Of a stretch of 64,000 nucleotides of DNA, positions 9,278 through 18,051 are shown in pieces; the stretch's first letter is position 1, and every line of letters begins with the position of its first letter. Both the position numbers and the translations under genes were made by a program. Below the pieces are notes generated by a model. That model was not told the DNA's origin and ran no database searches. It saw nothing but the letters and a program-made list of their open reading frames with translations. Source of the DNA: JAMLHH01 sp037189845 (GTDB taxonomy: Bacteria > Bacteroidota > Bacteroidia > Chitinophagales > JADIYW01); the NCBI GenBank assembly GCA_037189845.1, contig JBBCIS010000003.1, positions 744,001-808,000 on the forward strand. The letters run 5' to 3'.

Positions 9278-10347
9278 TCAAAAGGCAATTAACACCTAAT
9301 CTAATTGCCGTCACCACCAGTATTTTTGTCTCTTTTATAAGTGTACTTACTCTGTTTGTACTCAATACAATTCTGGAGATAGGTCTGCCCTTTTATTTTT
9401 ACATCATACAAAGTATGGTCGTATTTGTAATCTCATTAGTGAGTTACAGATATACATTGATGCGGTTTGTTCAGGACAAACTAAAGATCATTTATAAGAC
9501 AATCGGCAAGCCTTTAAAATTCCAGAAAGAAATAAATAACAACCTGAACTCCAACATCATGCGCTCTGTAGAGAGAGATGTTGGAGAATGGGCTATTAAG
9601 AAAAATAAACAAATCCGGGAGCTCCGAAAAATGGAGACCTACAGAAAAGAGTTCGTAGGTAACGTATCTCATGAATTGCGTACTCCTATTTTCAATGCTC
9701 AGGGATATATAGAAACCCTGCTGGATGGAGTGGAAGATCCTGAAAGAGCTCATCAGTATTTACAAAAGGCACTTGCCAATGTAGAACGGTTAGATGCAAT
9801 AGTATCGGATTTGCTAGAAATCTCAAAATTTGAAGCTGGTCAGATTCATTTGGAAAAGAAAGCTTTTGACATCATTTCGCTGACTAAAAAAGTTTTCTAC
9901 CAGTATCAGCACATGGCTGAGGAAAATCTGGCGAGTCTGAAAATTGATTACAAATTCAAAACGTTATATGTTTGGGGTGATCCCAAGAGAATCACTCAGG
10001 TGATGGAAAATCTTGTTTCCAATGCCATTAAATACGGCAAAAAGAGGGGACAGGTCATTATTCGCTTTTATGATCTGGACGAACAAATCATTGTAGAGGT
10101 CAACGATGATGGACCAGGTATCGCAGAAGAGCATTTACACAGGGTATTTGAAAGATTTTTCAGGGCAGATAAAAGCCGTTCAAGAACGATCGGCGGCACA
10201 GGACTGGGACTGTCAATCGTAAAGAATATTATTGAAGCGCACGATCAAAGCATTACAGTCAGAAGTGAAGTTGGTATCGGTACAACATTCAGCTTTACAA
10301 TTGAAAAAGCCACACAGGAGGCAATTGATCAATTGGATATCATCTAA
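9274..10347 (+). CDS. PhoR-like sensor histidine kinase
   Basis: The 357-residue membrane kinase starts with two transmembrane segments (about residues 9-31 and 38-56) separated by only a few residues, so there is almost no periplasmic sensor. This is typical of PhoR, which senses through partner proteins. HisKA carries 'VSHELRTP' with phospho-accepting His133. The ATPase domain has the N box 'ENLVSNAIKYG', 'DDGPGIAEEH' (G1), 'FERFFRADKSRS' (F box) and 'GGTGLGLSIVKNI' (G2). It overlaps the response-regulator gene by 4 nt. The absence of a PAS domain and of a large extracytoplasmic loop is visible directly. Confidence 0.93.
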   Translation: MIKRQLTPNLIAVTTSIFVSFISVLTLFVLNTILEIGLPFYFYIIQSMVVFVISLVSYRYTLMRFVQDKLKIIYKTIGKPLKFQKEINNNLNSNIMRSVERDVGEWAIKKNKQIRELRKMETYRKEFVGNVSHELRTPIFNAQGYIETLLDGVEDPERAHQYLQKALANVERLDAIVSDLLEISKFEAGQIHLEKKAFDIISLTKKVFYQYQHMAEENLASLKIDYKFKTLYVWGDPKRITQVMENLVSNAIKYGKKRGQVIIRFYDLDEQIIVEVNDDGPGIAEEHLHRVFERFFRADKSRSRTIGGTGLGLSIVKNIIEAHDQSITVRSEVGIGTTFSFTIEKATQEAIDQLDII

Positions 10348-10429
10348 ATTTTTGATTTGAAGTGAAGCATAGCAGAATCCCGGTGAATGAAATGAGTCTG
10401 GGGGCGAACTTGTTAACGCAAAACCGGTA

Positions 10430-12583
10430 TTACATAGAGAAGTCCTGAGGAATATCCAAGACCTGATATTTCCTGGTTTGAGGCTGATGGAATTTGTACA
10501 ATTTGAAGTAGGCAAAATCCTGAATAGAAGCAACAGAAGAATTGTCTATCTCATTAAAGAGCAGAAAATTATTTGTTAGCAGATAGTCGTACTCATAAGG
10601 TTCCGTTGAGTGAGGAGTCTGACTCAAAGATTTCGGATAAGCAATATTTTTTACTGAAACGATATTTTCACGCAGACTCAATGGATATAAAATCAAAAAT
10701 TCTCTGGTCCCAGCAAGTAATGACAACCCAATTCTTGCATTCGGCTGGTCAATATACTTCATCATATTATTCATTTGATGATAGATCGTCATATCCAACG
10801 GCATCATTCTTTCCACATAGGATTTTTTATAGATAGAAGCATTTACAGGAAAATTTAATACTTCCAGTATTTTAGCTTTTTCAGCATCTGTATAGTCAGT
10901 TTCTTCCTTTGGCAGGTAAAAATTTAATCCGAATTCTTTTAATGCATTAGTGTTTGTGATCACTCTATCTTTCAAATCCGGGTGTTGTTCTAATTTTTTA
11001 AAATCATATTCAGAGAAGAATGTAGGCATAGCTTTGGACAGATCCAGCAATGGAATTATTTGCTTGGAAGGGTTCAGCAGAATAATTGCCATCGCATATA
11101 GTAATAATAAGCTTGTCAGTACGAATCTGTAAATCTTTTTCTGTAGAAATTCATCATATATATACCCCAGCACAGGCATCATCGTCATAAACCAGATCAA
11201 CTCTATCCGGTTGTTCCACGGCTGCCATTTAAATAACATAGAAAATAATATAAATGCACTCCAGAGTAATCCCAAACAGACAAAAATCTTCTTTCTGCCC
11301 GGAAGAAAAAAAGCAGGAATTACAGACAGAAGAAAAAGCCAGAAATGAAGAAAATTACTTGCCCGATCTTCATGAAAAGAGAAACTGTTGCTGTATGGCA
11401 TACTGAGGTAGTTGTCATCTTTCTCATCTACATCTTTCCTCATGACTTTATTAAAGGCCACCACTGTGCTTTTTGTGATCTCATTGATTGCCGAAATCGG
11501 AGTTGCCGCCGCAGTACCTATATTTTTTACTGTAGTAGAAAGAGTATTTACAAACCCGATATCCATGTTCATCATACCAGAATATAGTTCCTGCCCTTCT
11601 TTAGTACCGATAGGAATATGAAATGTATCCTGATTTCTTTTTGTAAAAGGTGCCAGAATAACGATAAATATTGCGAGCGCTGCCGGTAAATATCTTGCTA
11701 GCTGCAGCCGATGCCTTTTAAGAATCAATGCTGTATAAAAAATCAGGAAAGGAACAGCGAAAACCCATCCGGAAAATTTTGTAAGTCCACAGAATCCCAG
11801 AGCCAGAGTGAACATGATGATATTTTCATGATTCAGGCGTAAGTATGCTTCCATGATAAAAAAGATACTTGTCAAAACATAAAAAGCACACACATAGTCA
11901 TTCTGAGTCGTAGTAGACTCAAAAAGGCCGATAGGCAATGTAAATGCAAGCAATACACTAAGATTCCGGGCAGCTTTACTATGGAATAATTTTTCACTGA
12001 TAAGGCTTACTGTCACAAGCGAACCTGTCATAGAAACAAACTGCGGAAGATTTGAATACACAATACTTCCGGTAACCAGCTGCAGTTGGAGTATAATGTA
12101 TTCAGCAAAAGGCCCATAGTATAATTGCCCGCTATTCAGAGTAGGAAAAAAATCTACATCTTTATTGTATATCCAGTAAATGACCCTGGGTACATAATAA
12201 TTTAATGAATCATTATTTGTCGTCGGAACAAATAATGCTATAAACAGAAGAGGAACACACAATGCTACAATAGTATAAAGCAAGTATTCCTTTTGTGAGA
12301 AAAAGATTTTAATCCGCTTAAAGATCTGTACCAGAAAATCAGGTTTCCTTTTAAAGGCTATCCCCAACCCGATAATTGTAGCAATACTCCAGAAAGCTCT
12401 GGCACTTGTAGCATCAATTTTATCAAATTGAGATAATACTTCTGTAGAAGCATAAAATAATCCCGACAGAACTAATGTTGCTTTCAAAAAAGCAATTCTC
12501 AGAAAAGGAGATTCTGTAGTGTTCTCTTTGTTAAGAAAGCAGCCAGTAAGAGAGATATACAGTAAAACAAACAATAAAATCAT
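10430..12583 (-). CDS. GT-C-type integral membrane glycosyltransferase-like protein
   Basis: The 717-residue protein has about ten or more hydrophobic transmembrane segments in the first 530 residues, then a soluble C-terminal region. 'TTNNDSLNYYVPRVIYW' after the third membrane segment resembles the first-loop acidic motif of GT-C/PMT-family (GT39-like) transferases. These use polyprenyl-phosphate sugars at the outer face of the inner membrane. This is a fold-level assignment from motif and topology; the sugar and acceptor are unknown. It is convergent with the histidine kinase gene (82 nt apart) and follows the sigma-factor gene by about 200 nt on the same strand. Confidence 0.7.
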   Translation of the reverse strand: MILLFVLLYISLTGCFLNKENTTESPFLRIAFLKATLVLSGLFYASTEVLSQFDKIDATSARAFWSIATIIGLGIAFKRKPDFLVQIFKRIKIFFSQKEYLLYTIVALCVPLLFIALFVPTTNNDSLNYYVPRVIYWIYNKDVDFFPTLNSGQLYYGPFAEYIILQLQLVTGSIVYSNLPQFVSMTGSLVTVSLISEKLFHSKAARNLSVLLAFTLPIGLFESTTTQNDYVCAFYVLTSIFFIMEAYLRLNHENIIMFTLALGFCGLTKFSGWVFAVPFLIFYTALILKRHRLQLARYLPAALAIFIVILAPFTKRNQDTFHIPIGTKEGQELYSGMMNMDIGFVNTLSTTVKNIGTAAATPISAINEITKSTVVAFNKVMRKDVDEKDDNYLSMPYSNSFSFHEDRASNFLHFWLFLLSVIPAFFLPGRKKIFVCLGLLWSAFILFSMLFKWQPWNNRIELIWFMTMMPVLGYIYDEFLQKKIYRFVLTSLLLLYAMAIILLNPSKQIIPLLDLSKAMPTFFSEYDFKKLEQHPDLKDRVITNTNALKEFGLNFYLPKEETDYTDAEKAKILEVLNFPVNASIYKKSYVERMMPLDMTIYHQMNNMMKYIDQPNARIGLSLLAGTREFLILYPLSLRENIVSVKNIAYPKSLSQTPHSTEPYEYDYLLTNNFLLFNEIDNSSVASIQDFAYFKLYKFHQPQTRKYQVLDIPQDFSM

Positions 12584-12784
12584 GCTGACTTTCTAAAAGG
12601 AGTTGAAACTTATTTCTATGTAAAATAAGTAAATTTCCTTTTTATCATAATATTATGACGAATATTACTACAGGTATTGCCTGATGGTTCAATCTGGCAG
12701 CTTTCCATACTAATGAGCAAATTATTTCGTGTAAGTCCCCTTGTTAAGATGTTTTTGGGGATGAGTCTTTCTATGCTATTGTAA
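12584..12784. other. 201-nt gap between the sigma-factor and GT-C genes
   Basis: The gap is A+T-rich. A short minus-strand reading frame here overlaps the end of the sigma-factor gene, has no recognisable domain and looks fortuitous. No terminator or RNA gene is seen, so read-through from the sigma gene into the GT-C gene is possible. Confidence 0.4.
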
Positions 12785-13366
12785 TTACAATAGCTGTAAC
12801 TTTTGCTCATCTATCATTTTACGGAGATTGATCAGAGCATATCTCATACGACCCAAAGCAGTATTAATGCTCACATTGGTCATTTCGGAGATTTCTTTGA
12901 AGCTCAGCTCAGCATAATGCCTGAGGACTAACACCTCTCTTTGCTCATCAGGTAATAGTTTGATCAGCTTCTTAATAGATTGTGCGCTCTGTTCTTTAAT
13001 CCAGATCTCTTCAGCATTCGTATCTACAAAGCCAATAGATTCCAGGACATCATTACCTTCACTGTCTACGATCACAGGTTTTCTTTTGATTTTTCTGAAA
13101 TGATCAATACACAGGTTGTGCGAGATACGAAGTACCCAAGGGAGAAACTTGCCTTCTTCCTTATAAGTACCGCTATTCAGGCTATCTATCACTTTGATAA
13201 AAGTTTCCTGAAAAATATCCTCTGCAAGATATTGATCCTTAACAAGAATGATAATAGAAGTGTATACTCTGTCCTTGTGTCTGCGTACAAGAGTATTGAG
13301 GGCCTCAATATTTCCCTTCAGATATTGAGTGACAAGTTCGTGGTCGGTTGTTGCTACACAGTACAT
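12785..13366 (-). CDS. ECF-family RNA polymerase sigma factor
   Basis: The 193-residue protein has the two helical domains of ECF sigma factors. Region 2, including 'YLAEDIFQETFIKVI' at about residues 47-61, should bind the -10 element and core polymerase. Region 4, 'LPDEQREVLVLRHYAELSFKEISEMTNVS...RMRYAL', is the -35-binding helix-turn-helix. It is SigW/RpoE-like in length. ECF factors are usually held by a membrane anti-sigma factor encoded next door, but none is present here: upstream is the divergent uvrA gene and downstream is a GT-C protein. The regulon is unknown. Confidence 0.92.
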   Translation of the reverse strand: MYCVATTDHELVTQYLKGNIEALNTLVRRHKDRVYTSIIILVKDQYLAEDIFQETFIKVIDSLNSGTYKEEGKFLPWVLRISHNLCIDHFRKIKRKPVIVDSEGNDVLESIGFVDTNAEEIWIKEQSAQSIKKLIKLLPDEQREVLVLRHYAELSFKEISEMTNVSINTALGRMRYALINLRKMIDEQKLQLL

Positions 13367-13539
13367 GGTCCTAGTGTTTTAGTGTTAGTGATCAGATAAA
13401 GTGTAGATTTATGCCATTCAGTGCCCTCGTTTGTTTTAATTGTTACTAAATCTAAATTATACAATAAGATTAAACCAACTATACCTATAAACCATTATAT
13501 TTTCACTGATTAGTTTAAATTAACAATTTTTTTCGATAA

Positions 13540-16341
13540 ATGTCAGTCTCTACTTCGTTGCAACCAGCATCTTCCGCAAAGAATATTCTCATAAAAGGTG
13601 CGAGGACACACAATCTAAAGAATATTACAGTAGAAATTCCCCGCAATAAATTAGTGGTCGTAACCGGTGTTTCCGGTTCAGGTAAATCCACACTGGCTTT
13701 TGATACTTTATACGCTGAAGGACAAAGAAGATATGTTGAATCACTTTCTTCTTACGCAAGACAATTTCTCGACAGGATGGAAAAACCCGATGTAGATTAC
13801 ATCAAAGGACTTTCTCCGGCAATTGCTATCGAACAAAAAGTTACCACAACAACTACCCGTTCCACAGTAGGAACACTGACAGAAATATATGATTATCTCA
13901 GATTGCTGTTTGCCAGAATTGGTATTACATATTCCCCCGTTTCCGGTCAGCAGGTGCGAAAACATGAAGTTGCAGATGTAGTGGATTTTCTCTGCCAAAA
14001 AGCAGAAGGTAAAAAATATCAGATACTTGCGCCCATACATTTACCGTCGTCCTCTATAGAAGAAACTTTGCAGGAACTGGTACAAAGAGGTATTAACAGA
14101 ATCCTTTTGGATGGTCAGTCCAAAAGGTTGGAGCAGGTCATAGAAGACATCGACCAGTACAATGACCTGATTGCATCGAAAGACAAGTGGATCATCGTAG
14201 ACCGTTCTGCTGTGAAAAAAGATGAAGATTCTGTCAATAGAATGGCAGATTCAATACATCAGGCATTTGAATTGAGTGAGGGCTATTGCAGAATTGATTT
14301 CCCGGGAGAATCTGTACACGATTTCAGCACCAGATTTGAAATGGATGGCATCAGCTTTGACCAGCCATCTCCACAGTTTTTTAATTTCAATTCACCATAC
14401 GGAGCATGCCCTACCTGCGAAGGTTTTGGTACCATTCTGGGTATAGATGAAAATCTGGTGATTCCTGACAAAACAAAATCTTTATATGAAGGTGCTGTTG
14501 CTCCCTGGAAAGGAGAATCACTGGGTTGGTGGAAAGAGCAGTTCATCAAAAATGCAGATAAGATTAATTTTCCTATCCATACAGCCATCATGGATCTGAC
14601 AGAGGAACAGTTCCGTCAACTATGGTTTGGAAACAAAGCCTCTCAAGGTATTCGCCAGTTTTTCAACGAAGTAGAAGCACAAACCTATAAAATCCAATAT
14701 CGTGTTTTGCTTTCCAGATACAGAGGACGTACCGTCTGTACGGAATGTAATGGTACACGTCTGAGAAAAGAAACACAATACGTAAAAATCAATAATACAT
14801 CTATTGGTACGCTGTTAAATATGACTATTTCGGATCTGCATCAGTGGATGAATGATTTGAAATTATCAGAAAATGACAGGCAGATAGCATCCAGAATTTT
14901 ACTGGAAATTTCCAACAGATTACAATTCATGATGGATGTAGGTTTGGATTACCTTTCACTGAACAGATTTTCCAATTCACTTTCGGGAGGTGAAACTCAA
15001 CGTATCAACCTGACAAGAACTCTGGGAAGCAATCTGACGGGCTCACTATATATATTGGATGAACCCAGTGTAGGCCTACATCCACAGGATACATTCAGGC
15101 TGATTAATGTTCTGAAACATCTTCGTGATTTAGGCAATACAGTTATTGTTGTTGAGCACGAAGAAGACATCATCCGTAATGCGGATCATCTTATCGATAT
15201 TGGTCCTGAAGCCGGAAGATTTGGAGGAGAAGTAGTGTATTCTGGTCCGTTCGATGCCAAAGGGCAGAAAAGTCTCACAACACAATACCTCAATGGTGAG
15301 CTCGAAATCCCATTGCCCGATATCAGAAGAAAATCTTCCAATTTTATCAAAGTGATCGGCGCCCGCCAGAACAACCTCAAAAATATTGATGTACAGATAC
15401 CTTTGCAGGCATTGACTGTTGTGACAGGCGTTTCAGGTTCAGGTAAGTCTACTCTCATCAAACAAATTGTCTATCCGGCACTGAAAAACAAGCTGGAAGA
15501 TTTTGCACAGAAACCCGGACTGCATAAAGATTTTATTATTCCTTCTAAAGGAATTTCCAAAGTAGAAATGGTCGACCAGAATCCTATCGGCCGTTCTTCC
15601 CGTTCCAACCCGGTAACATATATTAAGGCATATGATGCTATCAGAGACCTGTATGCGACACAAGCATTGTCTAAAATGCGCGGCTATCAACCTAAGCATT
15701 TTTCTTTTAACGTAGATGGTGGACGCTGCGAAACATGTCTCGGAGAAGGAGAAACTGTAGTAGAAATGCAGTTTCTGGCAGATATTCATCTCACCTGCGA
15801 AACCTGCAAAGGCAAAAGATTTAAAAGCGAAATCCTCGAAGTCCACTATAAAGAAAAATCTATTTCAGATGTACTGGATATGTCCGTGGAAGAGGCCATA
15901 GATTTCTTCTCTGAAAAGAAAGACCTTGTACAAAAATTACAACCTCTGGCAGATGTGGGTTTAGGCTATGTACAATTGGGACAGTCAAGCAGTACTCTGA
16001 GTGGTGGAGAAGCTCAAAGGGTAAAACTTGCATCTTTCCTGCAAAAAGGTTCTAACAGACAACCTGTTTTCTTCCTGTTTGATGAACCTACCACCGGGTT
16101 ACATTTTCACGATATCAATAAACTTCTGAAAGCTTTTAATGCCTTAGTAGATGCCGGGCATACCGTTGTGGTGGTAGAGCATAATCTGGATATTATCAAA
16201 TGTGCAGATTACATCATTGACCTGGGACCTACCGGAGGCAAAGAAGGAGGCCATCTTTTATTCCAGGGAACTCCCGAAGGATTGGTACAGGAAGAAAAAT
16301 CTGTAACAGGAAAATTTTTGAAAGAGAAGTTGAACCAATAG
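13540..16341 (+). CDS. uvrA: Excinuclease ABC subunit A
   Basis: The 933-residue protein is the damage-recognition ATPase of nucleotide excision repair. It shows the expected two ABC modules. Walker A motifs 'GVSGSGKST' lie near residues 43 and 629, ABC signatures 'LSGGETQR' near 481 and 'LSGGEAQR' near 819, and Walker B motifs are 'LYILDEPSVGLHPQD' and 'FFLFDEPTTGLHFHD'. Zinc-binding Cys pairs appear as 'CPTCEGFG' and 'CTECNGTR' in the first half and 'CETCLGEGE' and 'CETCKGKRF' in the second. All key motifs are intact and the length is typical. It is transcribed divergently from the sigma-factor gene. Confidence 0.98.
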   Translation: MSVSTSLQPASSAKNILIKGARTHNLKNITVEIPRNKLVVVTGVSGSGKSTLAFDTLYAEGQRRYVESLSSYARQFLDRMEKPDVDYIKGLSPAIAIEQKVTTTTTRSTVGTLTEIYDYLRLLFARIGITYSPVSGQQVRKHEVADVVDFLCQKAEGKKYQILAPIHLPSSSIEETLQELVQRGINRILLDGQSKRLEQVIEDIDQYNDLIASKDKWIIVDRSAVKKDEDSVNRMADSIHQAFELSEGYCRIDFPGESVHDFSTRFEMDGISFDQPSPQFFNFNSPYGACPTCEGFGTILGIDENLVIPDKTKSLYEGAVAPWKGESLGWWKEQFIKNADKINFPIHTAIMDLTEEQFRQLWFGNKASQGIRQFFNEVEAQTYKIQYRVLLSRYRGRTVCTECNGTRLRKETQYVKINNTSIGTLLNMTISDLHQWMNDLKLSENDRQIASRILLEISNRLQFMMDVGLDYLSLNRFSNSLSGGETQRINLTRTLGSNLTGSLYILDEPSVGLHPQDTFRLINVLKHLRDLGNTVIVVEHEEDIIRNADHLIDIGPEAGRFGGEVVYSGPFDAKGQKSLTTQYLNGELEIPLPDIRRKSSNFIKVIGARQNNLKNIDVQIPLQALTVVTGVSGSGKSTLIKQIVYPALKNKLEDFAQKPGLHKDFIIPSKGISKVEMVDQNPIGRSSRSNPVTYIKAYDAIRDLYATQALSKMRGYQPKHFSFNVDGGRCETCLGEGETVVEMQFLADIHLTCETCKGKRFKSEILEVHYKEKSISDVLDMSVEEAIDFFSEKKDLVQKLQPLADVGLGYVQLGQSSSTLSGGEAQRVKLASFLQKGSNRQPVFFLFDEPTTGLHFHDINKLLKAFNALVDAGHTVVVVEHNLDIIKCADYIIDLGPTGGKEGGHLLFQGTPEGLVQEEKSVTGKFLKEKLNQ

Positions 16342-16565
16342 TATCCTGTAAAATATGGTGACATCTTCCTCAATAGCGGATCAGACTTTCAGCTTCTTCC
16401 GGTTTTCAATCAGAATCACCTCTACCCTTCTTTATAGAAGTTTCCGGAGTAATAGCTGCTGAGTTACTAATTTTGAGTAATTGTAAACTCATTGTTACCT
16501 AAATAGCTCCCAAAGAGTTCCTTTCCCAAAAAGATTTCTTATTTTGACGGAAAGAAATACGCAAA

Positions 16566-17441
16566 ATGGAACAAAATAACTTATTGACAGTCGTCATGCC
16601 CATGGCTTTGGGGATCATTATGCTGGGTTTAGGTCTTTCATTAACGACCGGTGATTTTACCCGTGTAGTTAAATATCCGAGAGCTATGATAGTGGGTCTT
16701 TTCTGTCAAATGATCTTATTGCCGTTTGTATGCTTTTTTGTAGCCAAAGGTTTTGGCCTGCCTCCTGCACTGGCAGTAGGTCTGATGTTGCTGGCAGCAG
16801 CACCCGGAGGTGCGGTAGCAAATTTATACAGTCACTTGTCCAATGGTGATGTCGCATTAAATGTAACACTGACAGCTGTAAACAGTGTACTTTCATTATT
16901 TACACTTCCTTTGATCGTCAATCTATCTCTGGAATACTTTATGAACGAAGGCCAGTATATTCCTATCCAGTTCAGGAAAGTGATTGAGGTTTTTTCCATA
17001 GTATTAGTTCCTGTTTTGATAGGAATGTTTATCAATCAGAAATTTCCAGCAGTTTCCAAGAAGATGGAAAAACCAGTAAAAATTGCTTCAGCTCTAATAC
17101 TTGCTTTGGTCATTATTGCAGTAGTTGCAAAAGAGAAGGATAATATGATGTTATACTTTCAGCAGGTAGGTCTGGCAGCACTGGCATTTAACGTGATCAG
17201 CATGGCTACGGGTTATTTTCTGCCAAGATTGCTAAAGGTCAGCGAAAAGCAGGCAATCGCTATCGGGATGGAGATAGGTATCCACAATGGGACGCTGGCG
17301 ATTTTCATCGCATTAAATGTTATTCACAATGAAATCATGGCTATTCCTGCTGCTATTTATAGCCTGATTATGTTCTTTACTGCTGCAGCTTTTGGATTTC
17401 TGGTGAATCGCCTGAGCAACCCCACATCCTCAACTATTTAG
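16566..17441 (+). CDS. Bile acid:sodium symporter (BASS) family transporter
   Basis: The 291-residue protein is almost entirely hydrophobic, with about nine to ten transmembrane segments. It has the BASS/SBF signatures 'LGLGLSLTTGDFTRVVKYPRA' (shown in part) at residues 20-40, 'LLAAAPGGAVANLYSHLSNG' near 78-97 and 'EIGIHNGTLAIFIALNV' near 238-254. Family members move organic anions with sodium; bacterial substrates vary (keto acids, pantoate, bile salts), so the substrate is not assigned. The stop codon overlaps the 3' end of the convergent lptC-like gene by 8 nt, an unusually compact end-to-end arrangement. Confidence 0.88.
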   Translation: MEQNNLLTVVMPMALGIIMLGLGLSLTTGDFTRVVKYPRAMIVGLFCQMILLPFVCFFVAKGFGLPPALAVGLMLLAAAPGGAVANLYSHLSNGDVALNVTLTAVNSVLSLFTLPLIVNLSLEYFMNEGQYIPIQFRKVIEVFSIVLVPVLIGMFINQKFPAVSKKMEKPVKIASALILALVIIAVVAKEKDNMMLYFQQVGLAALAFNVISMATGYFLPRLLKVSEKQAIAIGMEIGIHNGTLAIFIALNVIHNEIMAIPAAIYSLIMFFTAAAFGFLVNRLSNPTSSTI

Positions 17442-17979
17442 GAATATTATCTCCTTCGACTTTCAGGATTCCAGTAATTTTACTCATTTTGTAATTACTG
17501 AACCTGTCGTCTGATACGAGACCATAACCCTGAATGATATCAGTGGGAGTCGTAACTTTTACTTTTCCTTCGATGGTGATCTGTGCAGTATTTTCATTCC
17601 ACTCAAGATCTTCAGACTCCATTTTCTCCTGCTTGTAATTTACGATGGTTACGCCTTTGGAGGCTTTCATCTTTTTGGTATTATCGTCTTTCTCTCCGTA
17701 GCCAGCCTGAATCACAGCCGTCATTATCTCATTCTCATAAAGCTCTATCTGCAACCCTTCCGGGAAAGTCATTCTGTTTTCATTCTTGGAATACCGGTGC
17801 ATTAGCGGAGCTGTAATAATAGCATTCGTAAATCCCTGCTCTTTGTGAAGAAGCCTGATTTCTTCAGAAATTTCAACATTTACATTTTCAGGATCTGCAA
17901 ACTTCTTAGCCTCATTAGGATCGCTGTTGCAGGCAATGAATAACAGGCAGGAAAATACTATGCTGAGTCTCTTTTTCAT
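17434..17979 (-). CDS. lptC: LptC-like LPS-export lipoprotein
   Basis: The 181-residue product has a lipoprotein signal peptide ending in 'LLFIACNS'. The mature region with alternating beta strands ('GFTNAIITAPLMHRYSKNEN', 'MKASKGVTIVNYKQEKMESEDLEWNE', 'ITIEGKVKVTTPTDIIQGYGLVSDD') matches the LptC/OstA beta-jellyroll. That fold bridges the LptBFG transporter and LptA. In Bacteroidota, LptC is commonly a lipoprotein in just this coaX-OMP-TPR gene cluster. It is the last gene of the minus-strand operon, 72 nt downstream of the TPR gene, although a terminator-like hairpin lies in between. Assignment by fold pattern and synteny. Confidence 0.8.
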   Translation of the reverse strand: MKKRLSIVFSCLLFIACNSDPNEAKKFADPENVNVEISEEIRLLHKEQGFTNAIITAPLMHRYSKNENRMTFPEGLQIELYENEIMTAVIQAGYGEKDDNTKKMKASKGVTIVNYKQEKMESEDLEWNENTAQITIEGKVKVTTPTDIIQGYGLVSDDRFSNYKMSKITGILKVEGDNIPK

Positions 17980-18005
17980 AGGTCAGAATAAATATACTTA
18001 AAAAC

Positions 18006-18032
18006 AAAAAGGGAAGCAGTTGCTCCCCTTTT
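18006..18032 (-). terminator. Hairpin between the TPR gene and the lptC-like gene
   Basis: Read on the minus strand, AAAAGGGGAGC pairs with GCTTCCCTTTTT around a 4-nt loop (one G-T wobble), followed by a T-rich run. It lies about 20 nt after the TPR stop codon. It should end, or attenuate, transcription before the lptC-like gene. Confidence 0.7.
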
Positions 18033-18051
18033 ATATGTTAAAGATATCGGA

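Noticed and set aside
12616..12810. A 64-codon minus-strand reading frame between the sigma factor and the GT-C gene
   Set aside because: It overlaps the sigma-factor end by 26 nt, has no recognisable domain or signal peptide, and the Asn/Ile/Ser/Thr-rich composition fits translated A+T-rich spacer.
15439..15846. A 135-codon minus-strand reading frame inside uvrA
   Set aside because: It overlaps conserved UvrA motifs on the opposite strand, including the second zinc module. Composition is odd (Phe/Cys/Arg-rich) and no family is recognisable.
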